NCBI GenBank assembly: GCA_046726375.1
Contig: JBKPAJ010000062.1
Span: 1 to 64,000 of the forward strand
DNA length: 64,000 nt
Direction: 5' to 3'
Origin: DASPWV01 sp046726375
Lineage (GTDB): Bacteria; Acidobacteriota; Vicinamibacteria; Vicinamibacterales; UBA2999
The notes below the pieces were generated by a model. It ran no database searches and was not told where the DNA came from. It saw nothing but the letters and a program-made list of their open reading frames with translations. Of this stretch, positions 1 through 9,001 are shown in pieces; within the stretch, counting starts at the first letter, position 1, and each line of letters opens with the position of its first letter. Both the position numbers and the translations under genes were made by a program.

Positions 1-803
1 GTCACCGTCAACGTATGTGGCGCGATCAGCGTTTGCCCACGCCCGATCTCGCTGACTTCGATGCCGCCGAGATTCACGGCCGTGCGCTCCCCCGCCACCG
101 CCTCGTCGCGTTTCTTGCCGTGCACCTGGACGCCACGCACACGCGCGCGCGTCTCGCCTGGTACGAGCGCAAGCTCGTCCTCCACGCGCACGCGTCCCGA
201 CACCAGCGTGCCGGTGATCACCGTGCCAAAGCCCTGCATCGAGAATGCGCGATCGATCGGCAAGCGCGCGGCAGCGTCGACCGGACGCGACGCGACTTGT
301 GCGGCGATCTTGATCAGCGCCTTCCGCAAATCGTCGAGTCCCTGTCCGGTTTGCGCTGAGACCGGCACCATCGGCGCGTCCTCGAGAAAGGAACCCTTCA
401 CCAGCTCACGCACTTCGAGCCGCACCAGCTCGATCGTGTCGCTGTCCACGAGATCGGTCTTGGTCAGCGCGACCAGTCCGCGACCGACTCGCAGCAGGCG
501 GCAGATGTCGAAGTGCTCGCGCGTTTGCGGCATGACCGATTCGTCGGCCGCGACGATCAGCATCACGCAGTCGATTCCGCCCACGCCCGCGAGCATGGTC
601 TTGACGAATCGCTCGTGCCCCGGCACGTCCACGAAAGCCACCGTCGTCTGATCGATCGTGGCGAAGGCGAAGCCGAGCTCAATCGTGATGCCGCGTTCCT
701 TTTCCTCTTTCAGACGATCGGGATCGGTCCCGGTGAGCGCGTAAACGAGCGTGCTCTTGCCGTGATCGATGTGACCGGCGGTGCCAACGACGATGTGGGT
801 CAT
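1..803 (-). CDS. selB: Selenocysteine-specific elongation factor SelB, N-terminal part (cut by window edge)
   Basis: SelB is the GTPase that brings selenocysteyl-tRNA to recoded UGA codons. About 267 residues are visible from ATG at 803; the C-terminal winged-helix domains lie outside the window. Seen: P-loop GHIDHGKS at residues 10-17, the block DRLKEEKERGITIELGFA (about 29-46) that separates SelB from EF-Tu, DVPGHER at 59-65, a TKTD guanine-recognition motif, and the start of the beta-barrel domain 2. It lies 30 bases downstream of rnr on the same strand, so the two are probably co-transcribed. Its presence implies selenoprotein synthesis, but no selC, selA or selD is in the window. The identification is firm; only the length is unknown. 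Confidence 0.93.
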   Translation of the reverse strand, partial: MTHIVVGTAGHIDHGKSTLVYALTGTDPDRLKEEKERGITIELGFAFATIDQTTVAFVDVPGHERFVKTMLAGVGGIDCVMLIVAADESVMPQTREHFDICRLLRVGRGLVALTKTDLVDSDTIELVRLEVRELVKGSFLEDAPMVPVSAQTGQGLDDLRKALIKIAAQVASRPVDAAARLPIDRAFSMQGFGTVITGTLVSGRVRVEDELALVPGETRARVRGVQVHGKKRDEAVAGERTAVNLGGIEVSEIGRGQTLIAPHTLTV

Positions 804-833
804 GCTCGCGCAAAACGATTGCCGAGGCCCGCG

Positions 834-3137
834 TCACGCGCCATTCTTGCGCGCAGCACGCTCTCGGCGGCCCGGCCGCTGTTTCTTCCGTCGCGCCGCT
901 TGTTCGATCTTGCGTCGCTCTTCCGGCGTGCCCTTGCGTCGTTCCTTCTTCGGGCGGGCCTGACTGCGACGCGGGCCGCGGCGCCGTTCGTCCTCACGGA
1001 TGGCTATGAGCACCTCTTCGAGGCCAAGATCGATCTGCCGCTTTTCGAGATCGACACGCACCACTTGAACGGTCACCCGATCGCCGAGTCGATATTTCTT
1101 TTTCGTGTTCTCGCCGAAGAGCGTGTGTGTCGTTTCGCTGTAGCGGTAGTAGTCGTCGGCCATCGACGACACGTGCACCAGGCCCTCGACGTAATACTCG
1201 ACGAGCTCGACAAAGAGTCCGAAGGGTGCGACGCCGGTGATGTAGCCTTCAAACACGTCGCCGACCTTGTCGGCCATGAAGCGCACCTTCTTCCACTGAA
1301 CAAGCTCCCGCTCCGCCTCGTCGGCGCGGCGCTCCATTTCCGAGGTGTGGCGGCCGATCTCTGGCAGATCCTCGGCGAGCTCCTCCTTGCGCTCGTCGGT
1401 CACCCGCGTCTGGCGCAGTTCACGCAGCAGTCGATGCACCACCAGATCCGGGTAGCGCCGAATCGGCGAGGTGAAATGCGTGTAAGTTTGCGCCGCCAGG
1501 CCAAAGTGCCCTACGTTCATCGAGTCGTACCGCGCCTTCTGCATCGTCCTGAGCATCAGCAGCGCAATCGGCCGCTCCTCGGGTTTGCCGCGAATCTGCT
1601 CCACGAGTTTCTGGAAATGCATCGGCTTGGGCCCGCTACCCGGCACTGCCAGCGTGTAGCCGAGCGACGAGACGAACTCTTCAAACTGCAGCACCTTGAG
1701 TGGATCCGGCGGCTCGTGAATGCGATAGAGCGCGGGCATGTGGTTGGACTCGAGATGGTGCGCCACGGTTTCGTTGGCGAGCAGCATGAACTCTTCGATG
1801 ATGCGGTGCGCGATGTTGCGCTCCGACGCGACGATGTCTTCGATCAGCCCCTCGGCATCGAGAATCACTTCCGGCTGCGGCAGATCGAAATCCACGGAGC
1901 CGCGGCGCTTCCGCCGGCCGTTGAGGATGTGAAAGAGATCGCGCATCGATTCGAAGGTTGGCACCAGCTCGCGGTAGCGCGCCGTCACCTCCTTGTCGTG
2001 CGCAGTGAGGATGGCGTTAACGTCCGTGTAGCTCATCCGCTCGGTGCTGCGAATCACGCCGTCGTGCATCTCGTAACGGACGACGTCGCCGTGCCGGTTG
2101 ACTTCCATCAGGCACGACTGCACCAGCCGGTCGACGTGCGGGTTCAAGCTGCAGATCCCGGTGGCGAGCTCGGCGGGAAACATGTGCACGGCACGTTCGG
2201 GAAAGTAAACGGACGTGCCGCGTTCGTGTGCTTCCTGATCGAGCGCGCCGCCCTCGGACACGTAATGCGCGACATCGGCTATGTGAACGCCAAGCCAGTA
2301 ATTGCCGTTCTTGAGCCGCTCGATCGAGATTGCGTCGTCGAAATCACGTGCGTGCTCGCCGTCGATCGTGACCACGATGCGATCGCGGAAATCGGTGCGC
2401 CCGCGGATATCGCGTTCTTTGACCGCGGCGCCAATGCGGCGCGCCTCTTCGACCGACACCGCACTGTGTTCGTCAGGAATGGCGTGCTTACGCAGGATGA
2501 TCTCCGTATCGACGCCTGGTTCGTCGATGGCGCCGAGCACTTCGACGATGCGGCCGACTGGACCGCGTGATGGTGTCGGCCAGCGCGTGATTTCCACGGT
2601 GACCATATCGCCGGGACTGGCCTCCGCCGCGTCGCCGCGTGGGACATACACGTCGGCGTTGACACGACGATCGAACGGCAGGACGAAACCGAGCCCCGCG
2701 CCGTCGAGGTCGTAACGGCCCACTGTCGTTTGCGCCCGGCGCTCGAGCACACGGACGATGCGTCCTTCGACGCGGCCATCGGGCCGATGCTGCTCGATTC
2801 GGACGACCACTCGATCGCCGTGCAACGCTTCCTTGAGATTTGCGGCAGCGATATAGATGTCGCCCTTGGCGCCTTCAATCGGCCGCTCGGGCGTAACGAA
2901 GGCGAATCCGCTTGGGTGTGCTTCGAGACGGCCCACCACGAGATCCATGCGATCGGCAAGGCCATAGCGATTGCCGCGGACCTCGACGATCTCGCCATCG
3001 GCGACGAGCGATCGCAGCAGGCGCTTGAGCGCCGAGCGCCCTTCGCGCGGGATTTTCAGGACTTTGACGAGCTCGCGGGCGGTAGCGGGATGATGAATGC
3101 GTTCGCGCATGGCGCGAAGCAACTGATCGCGAGACAT
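834..3137 (-). CDS. rnr: Ribonuclease R (RNB family 3'-5' exoribonuclease)
   Basis: A 767-residue processive exoribonuclease that degrades structured RNA in the cytoplasm. Domains in order: N-terminal winged-helix segment (about 1-60), two cold-shock/OB domains, the RNB catalytic domain with the metal-binding block ARDFDDAIS near residue 265 and the conserved HFTSPIRRYPDLVVHR, then an S1 domain (about 640-725, GDVFEGYITGVAPFGLFVEL) and a Lys/Arg-rich tail of about 45 residues, as in other RNase R proteins. ATG at 3137 has no clear Shine-Dalgarno sequence. A palindromic repeat begins only 12 bases upstream, so any promoter or leader of rnr must lie within that element or further up in the glycerate kinase gene. 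selB follows on the same strand. Confidence 0.95.
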   Translation of the reverse strand: MSRDQLLRAMRERIHHPATARELVKVLKIPREGRSALKRLLRSLVADGEIVEVRGNRYGLADRMDLVVGRLEAHPSGFAFVTPERPIEGAKGDIYIAAANLKEALHGDRVVVRIEQHRPDGRVEGRIVRVLERRAQTTVGRYDLDGAGLGFVLPFDRRVNADVYVPRGDAAEASPGDMVTVEITRWPTPSRGPVGRIVEVLGAIDEPGVDTEIILRKHAIPDEHSAVSVEEARRIGAAVKERDIRGRTDFRDRIVVTIDGEHARDFDDAISIERLKNGNYWLGVHIADVAHYVSEGGALDQEAHERGTSVYFPERAVHMFPAELATGICSLNPHVDRLVQSCLMEVNRHGDVVRYEMHDGVIRSTERMSYTDVNAILTAHDKEVTARYRELVPTFESMRDLFHILNGRRKRRGSVDFDLPQPEVILDAEGLIEDIVASERNIAHRIIEEFMLLANETVAHHLESNHMPALYRIHEPPDPLKVLQFEEFVSSLGYTLAVPGSGPKPMHFQKLVEQIRGKPEERPIALLMLRTMQKARYDSMNVGHFGLAAQTYTHFTSPIRRYPDLVVHRLLRELRQTRVTDERKEELAEDLPEIGRHTSEMERRADEAERELVQWKKVRFMADKVGDVFEGYITGVAPFGLFVELVEYYVEGLVHVSSMADDYYRYSETTHTLFGENTKKKYRLGDRVTVQVVRVDLEKRQIDLGLEEVLIAIREDERRRGPRRSQARPKKERRKGTPEERRKIEQAARRKKQRPGRRERAARKNGA

Positions 3138-3148
3138 TCAGCTGATTG

Positions 3149-3266
3149 TAAAAGGGCCTGCCCCATTAGTTACATTTCGAAAACAAACCCCGCACTTCCT
3201 GCCGATTCGGGTCGCAGTATTCGCCAACTGTGCAACGCGATGTAACTAATGGGGCAGGCCCTTTTA
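3149..3266. repeat. Palindromic intergenic element, copy 1 (perfect 26 bp inverted ends)
   Basis: The ends at 3149-3174 and 3241-3266 are exact reverse complements over 26 bases (left arm begins TAAAAGGGCCTGCCCCATTA). A diverged copy lies at 58574-58692, including a shared interior word GCCAACT.TGCAACGCG.TGTAAC. The element fills the gap between the glycerate kinase gene and rnr, and its right end supplies the kinase stop codon. The size and ends resemble REP/MITE-type elements mobilised by a transposase elsewhere, but no transposase is present here. Confidence 0.85.
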
Positions 3267-4505
3267 GGGTGTCAGCAGAATCTGCAGATCACCGACGTTG
3301 GTGCTGGTGGGGCCCGTCCGGATCAGATCGCCGAGCGCATCGAAAAACGCGGACGAGTTGTTATCGTCCAAGTAGCTCTCGGGCGCATCAAGACCAAGCT
3401 GGGCTGCGCGCGTCAGCGTGGTCGAATCAATCATCGCGCCAGCGGCGTCGGTTGGACCATCGATACCGTCCGTACCGACACTGGCGGCAACGGCATCGCG
3501 TCCAAGCCCGGCAAGCGCGCGGACCAACGCCAATGCAAACTCCTGATTGCGTCCGCCGCGGCCGTGGCCGGTCACGCGCACCGTGGTCTCGCCCGACGAA
3601 ATCACACAGAGGCGGGCGGCGTTCGCCACCCGCCCAACATACGCGAACCACTCGGCAGCGACCAGCCGCGCTTCGCCAGTAACCGGCTGCGTGATGACCA
3701 GGGCACGATACCCAAGCTGCTCGGCCGCTGCACGCGCGCCGCGCATCGCGTCGACCCTGCTCGCAATTACGCCTGCCTCCGCGCGCGCGATTGCCGGACT
3801 CCCGGGTTTCGGCGTGTCGGCGATATCACCTGCCAACCCCTTCTCCATCGTCACGCGCACCGAAGGAGGCTGATTCTGCTGATCGACGTGGCGATCGAGC
3901 GCAGCCGCCGCATCGGCCCAGGTGGAGGAATCCGGCACGCCGGGGCCCGATCCGATCACGGCGAGGTCGTCGCCGACGACGTCCGAAATCGCAAGCGTGA
4001 TGGTGCGCCCTCGGCAGGCTGCGGCCAGGCGCCCGCCCTTCACTTCTGACAAATGCTTGCGAACAGTGTTGAGGGCATGAATGTCCGCGCCGCCGCGCAG
4101 CATCGCCTGCACGATTTGTTGTTTGTCGGCGAGGGCGATGCCGTGCATCGGTCGTGCGAGAAGGGCGGATGCGCCGCCGGAGAGGAGGATCACGAGCAAG
4201 CCATCTGGCGGAACCGCGCGTGCGATCTGCAATGCCCGCGCGGCTGCTTCCACGCTTCGTTCGTCGGGCACAGGATGACGCGCTTCGCGCCACTCGACGA
4301 CGGTCGGAAGATCGACATTGCGATGTGTGCCGACGGCGAGCGCTTGCACGGTTTTTATTTGCGGAATGGCGAACCACGCAGCCGTCATCGGCGCGGCCGC
4401 CTTGCCTGCCGCAATGAGATGAACGGTCGCAGTGGTTAGGTGCTCGAACTGGCCCTCATCGGCGAGGGCACGCGAGAGCGCAGCGGCAGCGCCGGCCGCA
4501 CTCAC
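3264..4505 (-). CDS. Glycerate 2-kinase (MOFRL/GckA family)
   Basis: Cytoplasmic kinase that phosphorylates D-glycerate, probably at C2, feeding glyoxylate or serine carbon into glycolysis. Family motifs seen: the nucleotide-binding block AAGKAAAPM near the N-terminus, HPVPDERSV, LLSGGASALL, a DVVGDD..IGSGP segment, and the C-terminal MOFRL block with GRGGRNQEFALAL and GTDGIDGPTDAAGA. The listed GTG start is the first standard start, but about 20 family-like residues (DLLTIARAG) are encoded just upstream in frame without an ATG, so the true start may be an unusual codon nearer the preceding gene. The TAA stop lies inside a palindromic repeat (ILLTP then stop), so the insertion or its end set the C-terminus. 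Confidence 0.88.
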   Translation of the reverse strand: MSAAGAAAALSRALADEGQFEHLTTATVHLIAAGKAAAPMTAAWFAIPQIKTVQALAVGTHRNVDLPTVVEWREARHPVPDERSVEAAARALQIARAVPPDGLLVILLSGGASALLARPMHGIALADKQQIVQAMLRGGADIHALNTVRKHLSEVKGGRLAAACRGRTITLAISDVVGDDLAVIGSGPGVPDSSTWADAAAALDRHVDQQNQPPSVRVTMEKGLAGDIADTPKPGSPAIARAEAGVIASRVDAMRGARAAAEQLGYRALVITQPVTGEARLVAAEWFAYVGRVANAARLCVISSGETTVRVTGHGRGGRNQEFALALVRALAGLGRDAVAASVGTDGIDGPTDAAGAMIDSTTLTRAAQLGLDAPESYLDDNNSSAFFDALGDLIRTGPTSTNVGDLQILLTP

Positions 4506-4588
4506 ACCCGCACGGGCGATCGTGAGCAGATCCTGACGAGCGTGCGCGAGCGACTGACTCAGTGTTGCCTGACTCGGTGTCGCCTCGC

Positions 4589-4873
4589 TCAGTGCGCCTT
4601 ATGCGGATCTGACCAGGCCGACAACTTCGTGACCACATCGATTTCCCGCAAAAGCTTCGCCACCACCTGATTGGCGTCTTCTTTTGCCGATAGCTTGTCG
4701 ACCTGGGAAATGATGCGAACGAGGGCGGATTCGACGTCGTTGATGGCCTGTGCGGAGAAGAATTCCCGCTGCTGCTGGAGGCAGCGATGATGTTTCAGAA
4801 ACTCTTCTTTGTAGAACTCAATCAGCGGCGAACTGGGCGACGGACCTGGACGATCGATAAAGGGTCGCGGCAT
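4589..4873 (-). CDS. Small predicted helical protein, unknown function
   Basis: A 94-residue soluble protein beginning MPRPFIDRPGPSPSSPLIEF, then almost entirely charged amphipathic helix (FLKHHRCLQQQREFFSAQAI and LLREIDVVTKLSAW). No family recognised. The reading frame is open further upstream, but that part carries the last membrane segment of FtsX. I chose ATG 4873 because AAAGGA precedes it and a good promoter (TTGACA, 17 bp, TACACT) lies 40 bases upstream. Its stop overlaps the upstream extension of the glycerate kinase frame, so the two are probably co-transcribed. Alternative: a C-terminal extension of FtsX. Confidence 0.5.
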   Translation of the reverse strand: MPRPFIDRPGPSPSSPLIEFYKEEFLKHHRCLQQQREFFSAQAINDVESALVRIISQVDKLSAKEDANQVVAKLLREIDVVTKLSAWSDPHKAH

Positions 4874-4912
4874 ACGGTCCTTTGAAGCCCTCACGATTGT
4901 GGAGACAATTTC

Positions 4913-4941
4913 AGTGTAAGAACTTCGAGAGGCCGTGTCAA
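4913..4941 (-). promoter_or_regulatory. Sigma-70-type promoter upstream of the small helical gene
   Basis: On the minus strand: TTGACA (4941-4936), a 17 bp spacer, then TACACT (4918-4913). Just downstream, around the expected transcription start, is an ATTGT-N4-ACAAT inverted repeat that could bind a repressor. It lies inside the frame continuing from ftsX, which supports an independent downstream gene. Confidence 0.5.
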
Positions 4942-4959
4942 CGGCGAGGCCCGAAAAAT

Positions 4960-5868
4960 CGGGTGTTTCGACCGATCGTTCAACGAACGGCACACGCGAG
5001 ACCAGCGTGCCGGTCAGGCCACCCACCGCAAGCGCGGCAACTACCACGATCGTAATTTCGCTTGCGGCAAGAAAGCGAACGTCCGCGAGTGTGCCGAACG
5101 CAGTCAGCAAGTCACCCCATCGGCTCTTCGCAGTATTGAAAGCGCCCATAGCAGCAGCAACGCCAGCGCCGCCCCTGTGCCGCCGATGAGCGTGCCTTCA
5201 GCGATCGAAGGCCCGCGGATGAAGGCGAACGGCGCGCCCACCATCCGCATGATTTCAATTTCGTCACGACGCGCGAAGAGCGACAGACGCACGACGGCGG
5301 TAACCGTGAACGCGGCGCCAAGCACGAGCCCCCCGCCACCGTCAAACCCACCACGCGCACACCGGACACGATCGTCAACAAACGTGCTAGCCACTGGCGG
5401 TCGCAACGAACATCAGCGACGCCCGCGCGCGCAGCCAGGTCGGTCGCCAGGCCGTCAGCCGCGCCAATTGCCGTGGCATCCGTTCGAAGGCGCAGTTCGA
5501 ACGAGGCAGGAAACGGATTGCCGCCGCCGGTGTCCGCGACGTCGGCGAGCTCAGGGAAGTCGGTGCGGAACCGTGTCTTTGCCTGATCCTTCGACACGTA
5601 ATCAACACCGGCAACAGCAGGGTGCGCCGCGAGTTGCGATGCGACAGTCCCGCGCGTGGCTTCGTCCACGTCGTCGCGGAGGAAGACCCGACATCTCCGC
5701 CGCAGACGCCACCTGATCGACGAGGCGCTGCAAATTCGCGGCAGGGAGGAGAAAACCGGCGAGCGTGAGAAACGCCACCGCAACGGTGCCGATCGACATC
5801 GACGCCGAACGTCCGGCACGCTTCAGCGTGATCAACGCTTCCCCGATCGAATAGCGCAGCGTCCGCAT
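4960..5868 (-). pseudogene. ftsX: ftsX, cell-division ABC permease, broken by about three frameshifts
   Basis: FtsX is the membrane partner of FtsE and controls peptidoglycan hydrolases during division. The protein can be followed only by changing frame. It starts MRTLRYSIGEALITLKRAG at ATG 5868 with TM1. Near 5690 it shifts to VFLRDDVDEATRG and the extracytoplasmic domain. Near 5332, at a run of six G, it shifts to VLGAAFTVTAVVRLS and RRDEIEIMRMVGA. Near 5145 it shifts again to FNTAKSRWGDLLTAFG and the last helix RFLAASEITIVVVAALAVGG. All four segments keep family-like sequence without internal stops, so the damage is either very recent or consensus error. The 3' end is uncertain. Confidence 0.75.
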
Positions 5869-5915
5869 CACTGCCAGGTCCGCTCCGTGGTTTCCGGTTC
5901 GGGCTCGCCGGGCAT

Positions 5916-6568
5916 CTACGACAGTCGGCCGTTTTCGAGATGAATCGTGCGCCGGCCCACCCACTTGATCAAGTCGCGATCGTGCGTCGCCACCAGCACG
6001 GTGGTGCCGCTCGAATTGATGTCGCGGAACGGCTTCATGATCTCGAGCGACAGGTCGGGGTCGAGATTGCCAGTGGGCTCGTCGGCCAGCACGATCCGCG
6101 GCTCGTGACCAGGGCCGCGGGCAATCGCGATGCGCTGCTGCTCGCCGCCTGACAGCTGCAACGGATAGGCCTGCTGGCGGTGCTGCAGACCGACCCACTT
6201 GAGGACCTGATACGTGCGGCGCCGTTGCTGATCGATCGGCATGCGCCGAGGACACGGGACACGAAGCTCACGTTTTCAAAAACGGTTTTCGTTGGAATGA
6301 GCTTGAAGTCCTGAAACACAAAGCCCACCGACCGCCGATAGGCCTGCACTTCAGTCCGCGACATTCGTACCAGGTTGCGGCCATTGACGATGGCCGTGCC
6401 TTCGCTTGGCCGATCTTCGAGGAGGAGCAGACGAAGCAGCGTGCTCTTGCCGGCGCCGCTCGGACCGGTCAGAAAGACGAACTCGCTCTTCTCGATGTTG
6501 ATGGAAACGTCACGAAGCCCGTAAATCCCTTCCCCGTACGCTTTTCCTAATCCGTGGGTTTCAATCAC
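5916..6568 (-). pseudogene. ftsE: ftsE, cell-division ABC ATPase, one frameshift
   Basis: Cytoplasmic ATPase of the FtsEX complex. The GTG start at 6568 overlaps the preceding gene stop by four bases (GTGA). The first frame gives MIETHGLGKAYGEG, Walker A GPSGAGKST and the Q-loop VGFVFQDFKLIPTKTVFENV. A shift near 6240 leads to the second frame with signature LSGGEQQRIAIARG, Walker B IVLADEPTGNLD and the switch VATHDRDLI, ending at 5916. Combined length (about 217 residues) is normal for FtsE. ftsX follows 48 bases downstream. All catalytic motifs survive, so a single-base consensus error would restore a normal gene. Confidence 0.8.
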
Positions 6569-8979
6569 CGCGTGTAGTCTACTAGGTCTGCGCGCACCCG
6601 ACCGAAGCCGGCTTCGATCGTCGCTCGCAACGGCACCCTGCGCTCGTCGTCGCTAAGCCAGATGGTGAGGGTGACCGGACGCCGTCGCTCGATGCGGCGT
6701 GTGAGTCGCGGCTCGACACGAATGGCGCGATACATGTTTCCACCCACCTCGATGGTCTCCTTATCGGCAACCGACACTTGCAGCAGCAATGCCGAACCGG
6801 CCTCGTTGATCGGTACGGTGACGATGGTGCCTGGTTCCAACGTCAGCGTGCGCGCGTAGTAGAGCGCGGTGATGGCGTCGCGCGTGGCGGGCACGCCGAG
6901 CGGCAGCGCCACGGCCTCCGGCTGCCGCGCTTGACCCGGAGTTTCGCCCATGCGCACGACCCGCGCCTCGCGATCGAACACGTACGTTCGATCCAGCGCT
7001 CTTCGCCCCTCGCGAACCTCGCGCGTGTGCTCGATCGGCTGCAACTCGCGATCGGCGGTGGTGACGAAGCGGTCGCGTGCCTCGAAAAAACTCGACACCC
7101 AGTCGGCGGTTTCGGCGAGCGCCTCGAATTCCCACCGCTCGCCGCCGGGCTCTCCGTCGACGACGCGCAGCGTGGCGCGTCCTGCAGCGAGATTGAGCGG
7201 ACCACCATCCCAGTGCACTTCGTAGATCGCGCGCTCGCCTGCGCCGAACGGCGGCACGCCGGGCGGTGGCGGCAGCTCCGGTATGACGTCTTCGAGCGAC
7301 GCCTCCGCTTCCGGCGTCCAACGCAATTCGTAGACGATGCCGTCGGCGAGACGCGCGCGCTCGACGAGCGGCGAGCGTGGATTACCAGCGCCGCCGATCG
7401 CCGACTCGCTGACGACAAAACGAACGTCGAGCTCTTTCAGCGTGAGAAGGGCTTCCGCCGAGGGGATGTCCGCCAGCGCGTTGACCAGCGCGGCGTAAAA
7501 GTCGGGGCGCTGACCGCTATAGCCGTTGACGATCGGACGGCCGTGCTCGAGCGACTGGAGCATGAACGTCGTGTTCTCAATGTCCATCGTCAACGGCAAG
7601 TGCACGACCGCTCCGGGTTCGGGCGCGTTTTTCAGCCACGCGGCCACTTGCGTGGATCGGGGAGGCGCGGGCGCGAGGGGAAGCGAACTGTTGATGTACT
7701 CCAGGAGTGCAGCGGCGACGAGGATTGTAGAGATCCAGCGGACCGCGCCAAAGCGCGCTACCGATTCCCGCCTGCTACCAGGCAGCTGTCGGAGCCCAAG
7801 GGCGGCAAGGGTCGCGAGGCCGAGCATGGCGATCACGGAAAAGCGCGCGGGCGCGCGGATCGCGCGAAAGCCAAACACGTTGTCATGCAGCGGCGCGTAA
7901 AGGCCACGAAAGCCTTCGGGACCAAACGACAACACGATTCCAACCACGACGAGCGCGACGGAGGAGAGCACGAGCGGGCGCGAATCGCGATTCCAGTTTC
8001 GCCACACGCCAAGGAGAGCGAGCGCCGTCACAACGAAGCCGGGAAACAGATAGTGTTCGACACCGGTGCGATCGCGTGTGCCCGGCGGCGACGACGGTGA
8101 CGGCGCAAGAACCCCAGTCCTGCCGTATGCCAGATTGGTCGGTGGCACTTGCACGTAGCTGCGCGGGTCAGCTGACTGCTGTGACGCTTCATACCGTGTC
8201 CGGCCGAAGCCTTCGGATTGCTGCGACCGGACGTACGGCCACAGCAGCGGCGCCGCGCACACCACCGCCGTCACACCGGCCACGACAAATCGCACCCACA
8301 ACTGGCGGCTCCTCCACTGTCCGGTCGCGATCGCCAGCAGTGCGCCGCTCGCGACGATCACAACGGCCATAATCACGCCGTAGTAAACGCTCGCGATCGC
8401 CTGCAACACAGCGATCAACCCCAGGGCGAGAGCGTCGCGCCAGCGTCGTCCCGCAACCAGCCGATGGACACACAGCAACGCCAGCGGCATGACATACAAC
8501 GCCTGAAGCTGGATCTGCGGCAAATGCGCGGTGCGATACGGCCAGCACGCCCAAGCGAGTCCGGCGAGCAGCGCTCCGCGCGCCGACCCCGTCACCGCGC
8601 GCACGAACGCGTGCATTGCCCACCCGCTCAGCGCAATCGACAGCATCACGAGCAGGTTGTAGCAAAGCAGGGCGTTCCCAGTTGCGGCGTAGACCGGCGA
8701 CAACGCGAGCGACTGCAGCAGGAAGTGATCGGAATACGCCAGAGTGTTTTCTGCAGGAAAGAAAATGTTGGCGTCGAACACGCGGCCGGTGAACACACTT
8801 GCGGGATCAGTCGTCCAGGCGCGCAGTCCCCAGCCAAGGACCCAAAGATTGAGAAACGGATCTCCCGGCCCTTGTGGCGCGCCAATGCGGTCGGTGAGAT
8901 GAACCGCAAGCGGCCACGTCATGATCACGGCAGCGGAGCAATACGCCGCGAGCACTGCGGGATGACGTCGCCACCGCAT
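6565..8979 (-). CDS. Polytopic membrane protein (GT-C/YfhO-like) fused to a DUF3108 domain
   Basis: About 804 residues. The N-terminal two thirds is a multi-span membrane protein of the GT-C/YfhO kind, with an early extracytoplasmic loop (GDPFLNLWVLGWGLRAW) and about ten hydrophobic segments, followed by a soluble stretch. The C-terminal ~210 residues match DUF3108, seen as ERAIYEVHWDGGPLNLAAG at its start and FGRVRADLVDY at its end. A proline-rich linker (PELPPPPGVPPFGAG) joins them. I chose ATG 8979, 22 bases after the upstream kinase stop; an in-frame start at 9084 would overlap that gene by 83 bases. ftsE begins inside its stop codon. A lipid-linked sugar transferase role is possible but unproven. 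Confidence 0.7.
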   Translation of the reverse strand: MRWRRHPAVLAAYCSAAVIMTWPLAVHLTDRIGAPQGPGDPFLNLWVLGWGLRAWTTDPASVFTGRVFDANIFFPAENTLAYSDHFLLQSLALSPVYAATGNALLCYNLLVMLSIALSGWAMHAFVRAVTGSARGALLAGLAWACWPYRTAHLPQIQLQALYVMPLALLCVHRLVAGRRWRDALALGLIAVLQAIASVYYGVIMAVVIVASGALLAIATGQWRSRQLWVRFVVAGVTAVVCAAPLLWPYVRSQQSEGFGRTRYEASQQSADPRSYVQVPPTNLAYGRTGVLAPSPSSPPGTRDRTGVEHYLFPGFVVTALALLGVWRNWNRDSRPLVLSSVALVVVGIVLSFGPEGFRGLYAPLHDNVFGFRAIRAPARFSVIAMLGLATLAALGLRQLPGSRRESVARFGAVRWISTILVAAALLEYINSSLPLAPAPPRSTQVAAWLKNAPEPGAVVHLPLTMDIENTTFMLQSLEHGRPIVNGYSGQRPDFYAALVNALADIPSAEALLTLKELDVRFVVSESAIGGAGNPRSPLVERARLADGIVYELRWTPEAEASLEDVIPELPPPPGVPPFGAGERAIYEVHWDGGPLNLAAGRATLRVVDGEPGGERWEFEALAETADWVSSFFEARDRFVTTADRELQPIEHTREVREGRRALDRTYVFDREARVVRMGETPGQARQPEAVALPLGVPATRDAITALYYARTLTLEPGTIVTVPINEAGSALLLQVSVADKETIEVGGNMYRAIRVEPRLTRRIERRRPVTLTIWLSDDERRVPLRATIEAGFGRVRADLVDYTR

Positions 8980-9001
8980 CACCGACCGGCACCACTGGAC
9001 G

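Noticed and set aside
513..2570. Long open frame on the plus strand opposite rnr and selB
   Set aside because: High GC gives long antisense frames. The minus strand encodes complete RNase R and SelB, and the plus reading shows no family motifs.
4589..5149. Single 186-residue protein
   Set aside because: Its first third is the last helix of FtsX in another frame, and a promoter and ribosome site support a separate start at 4873.
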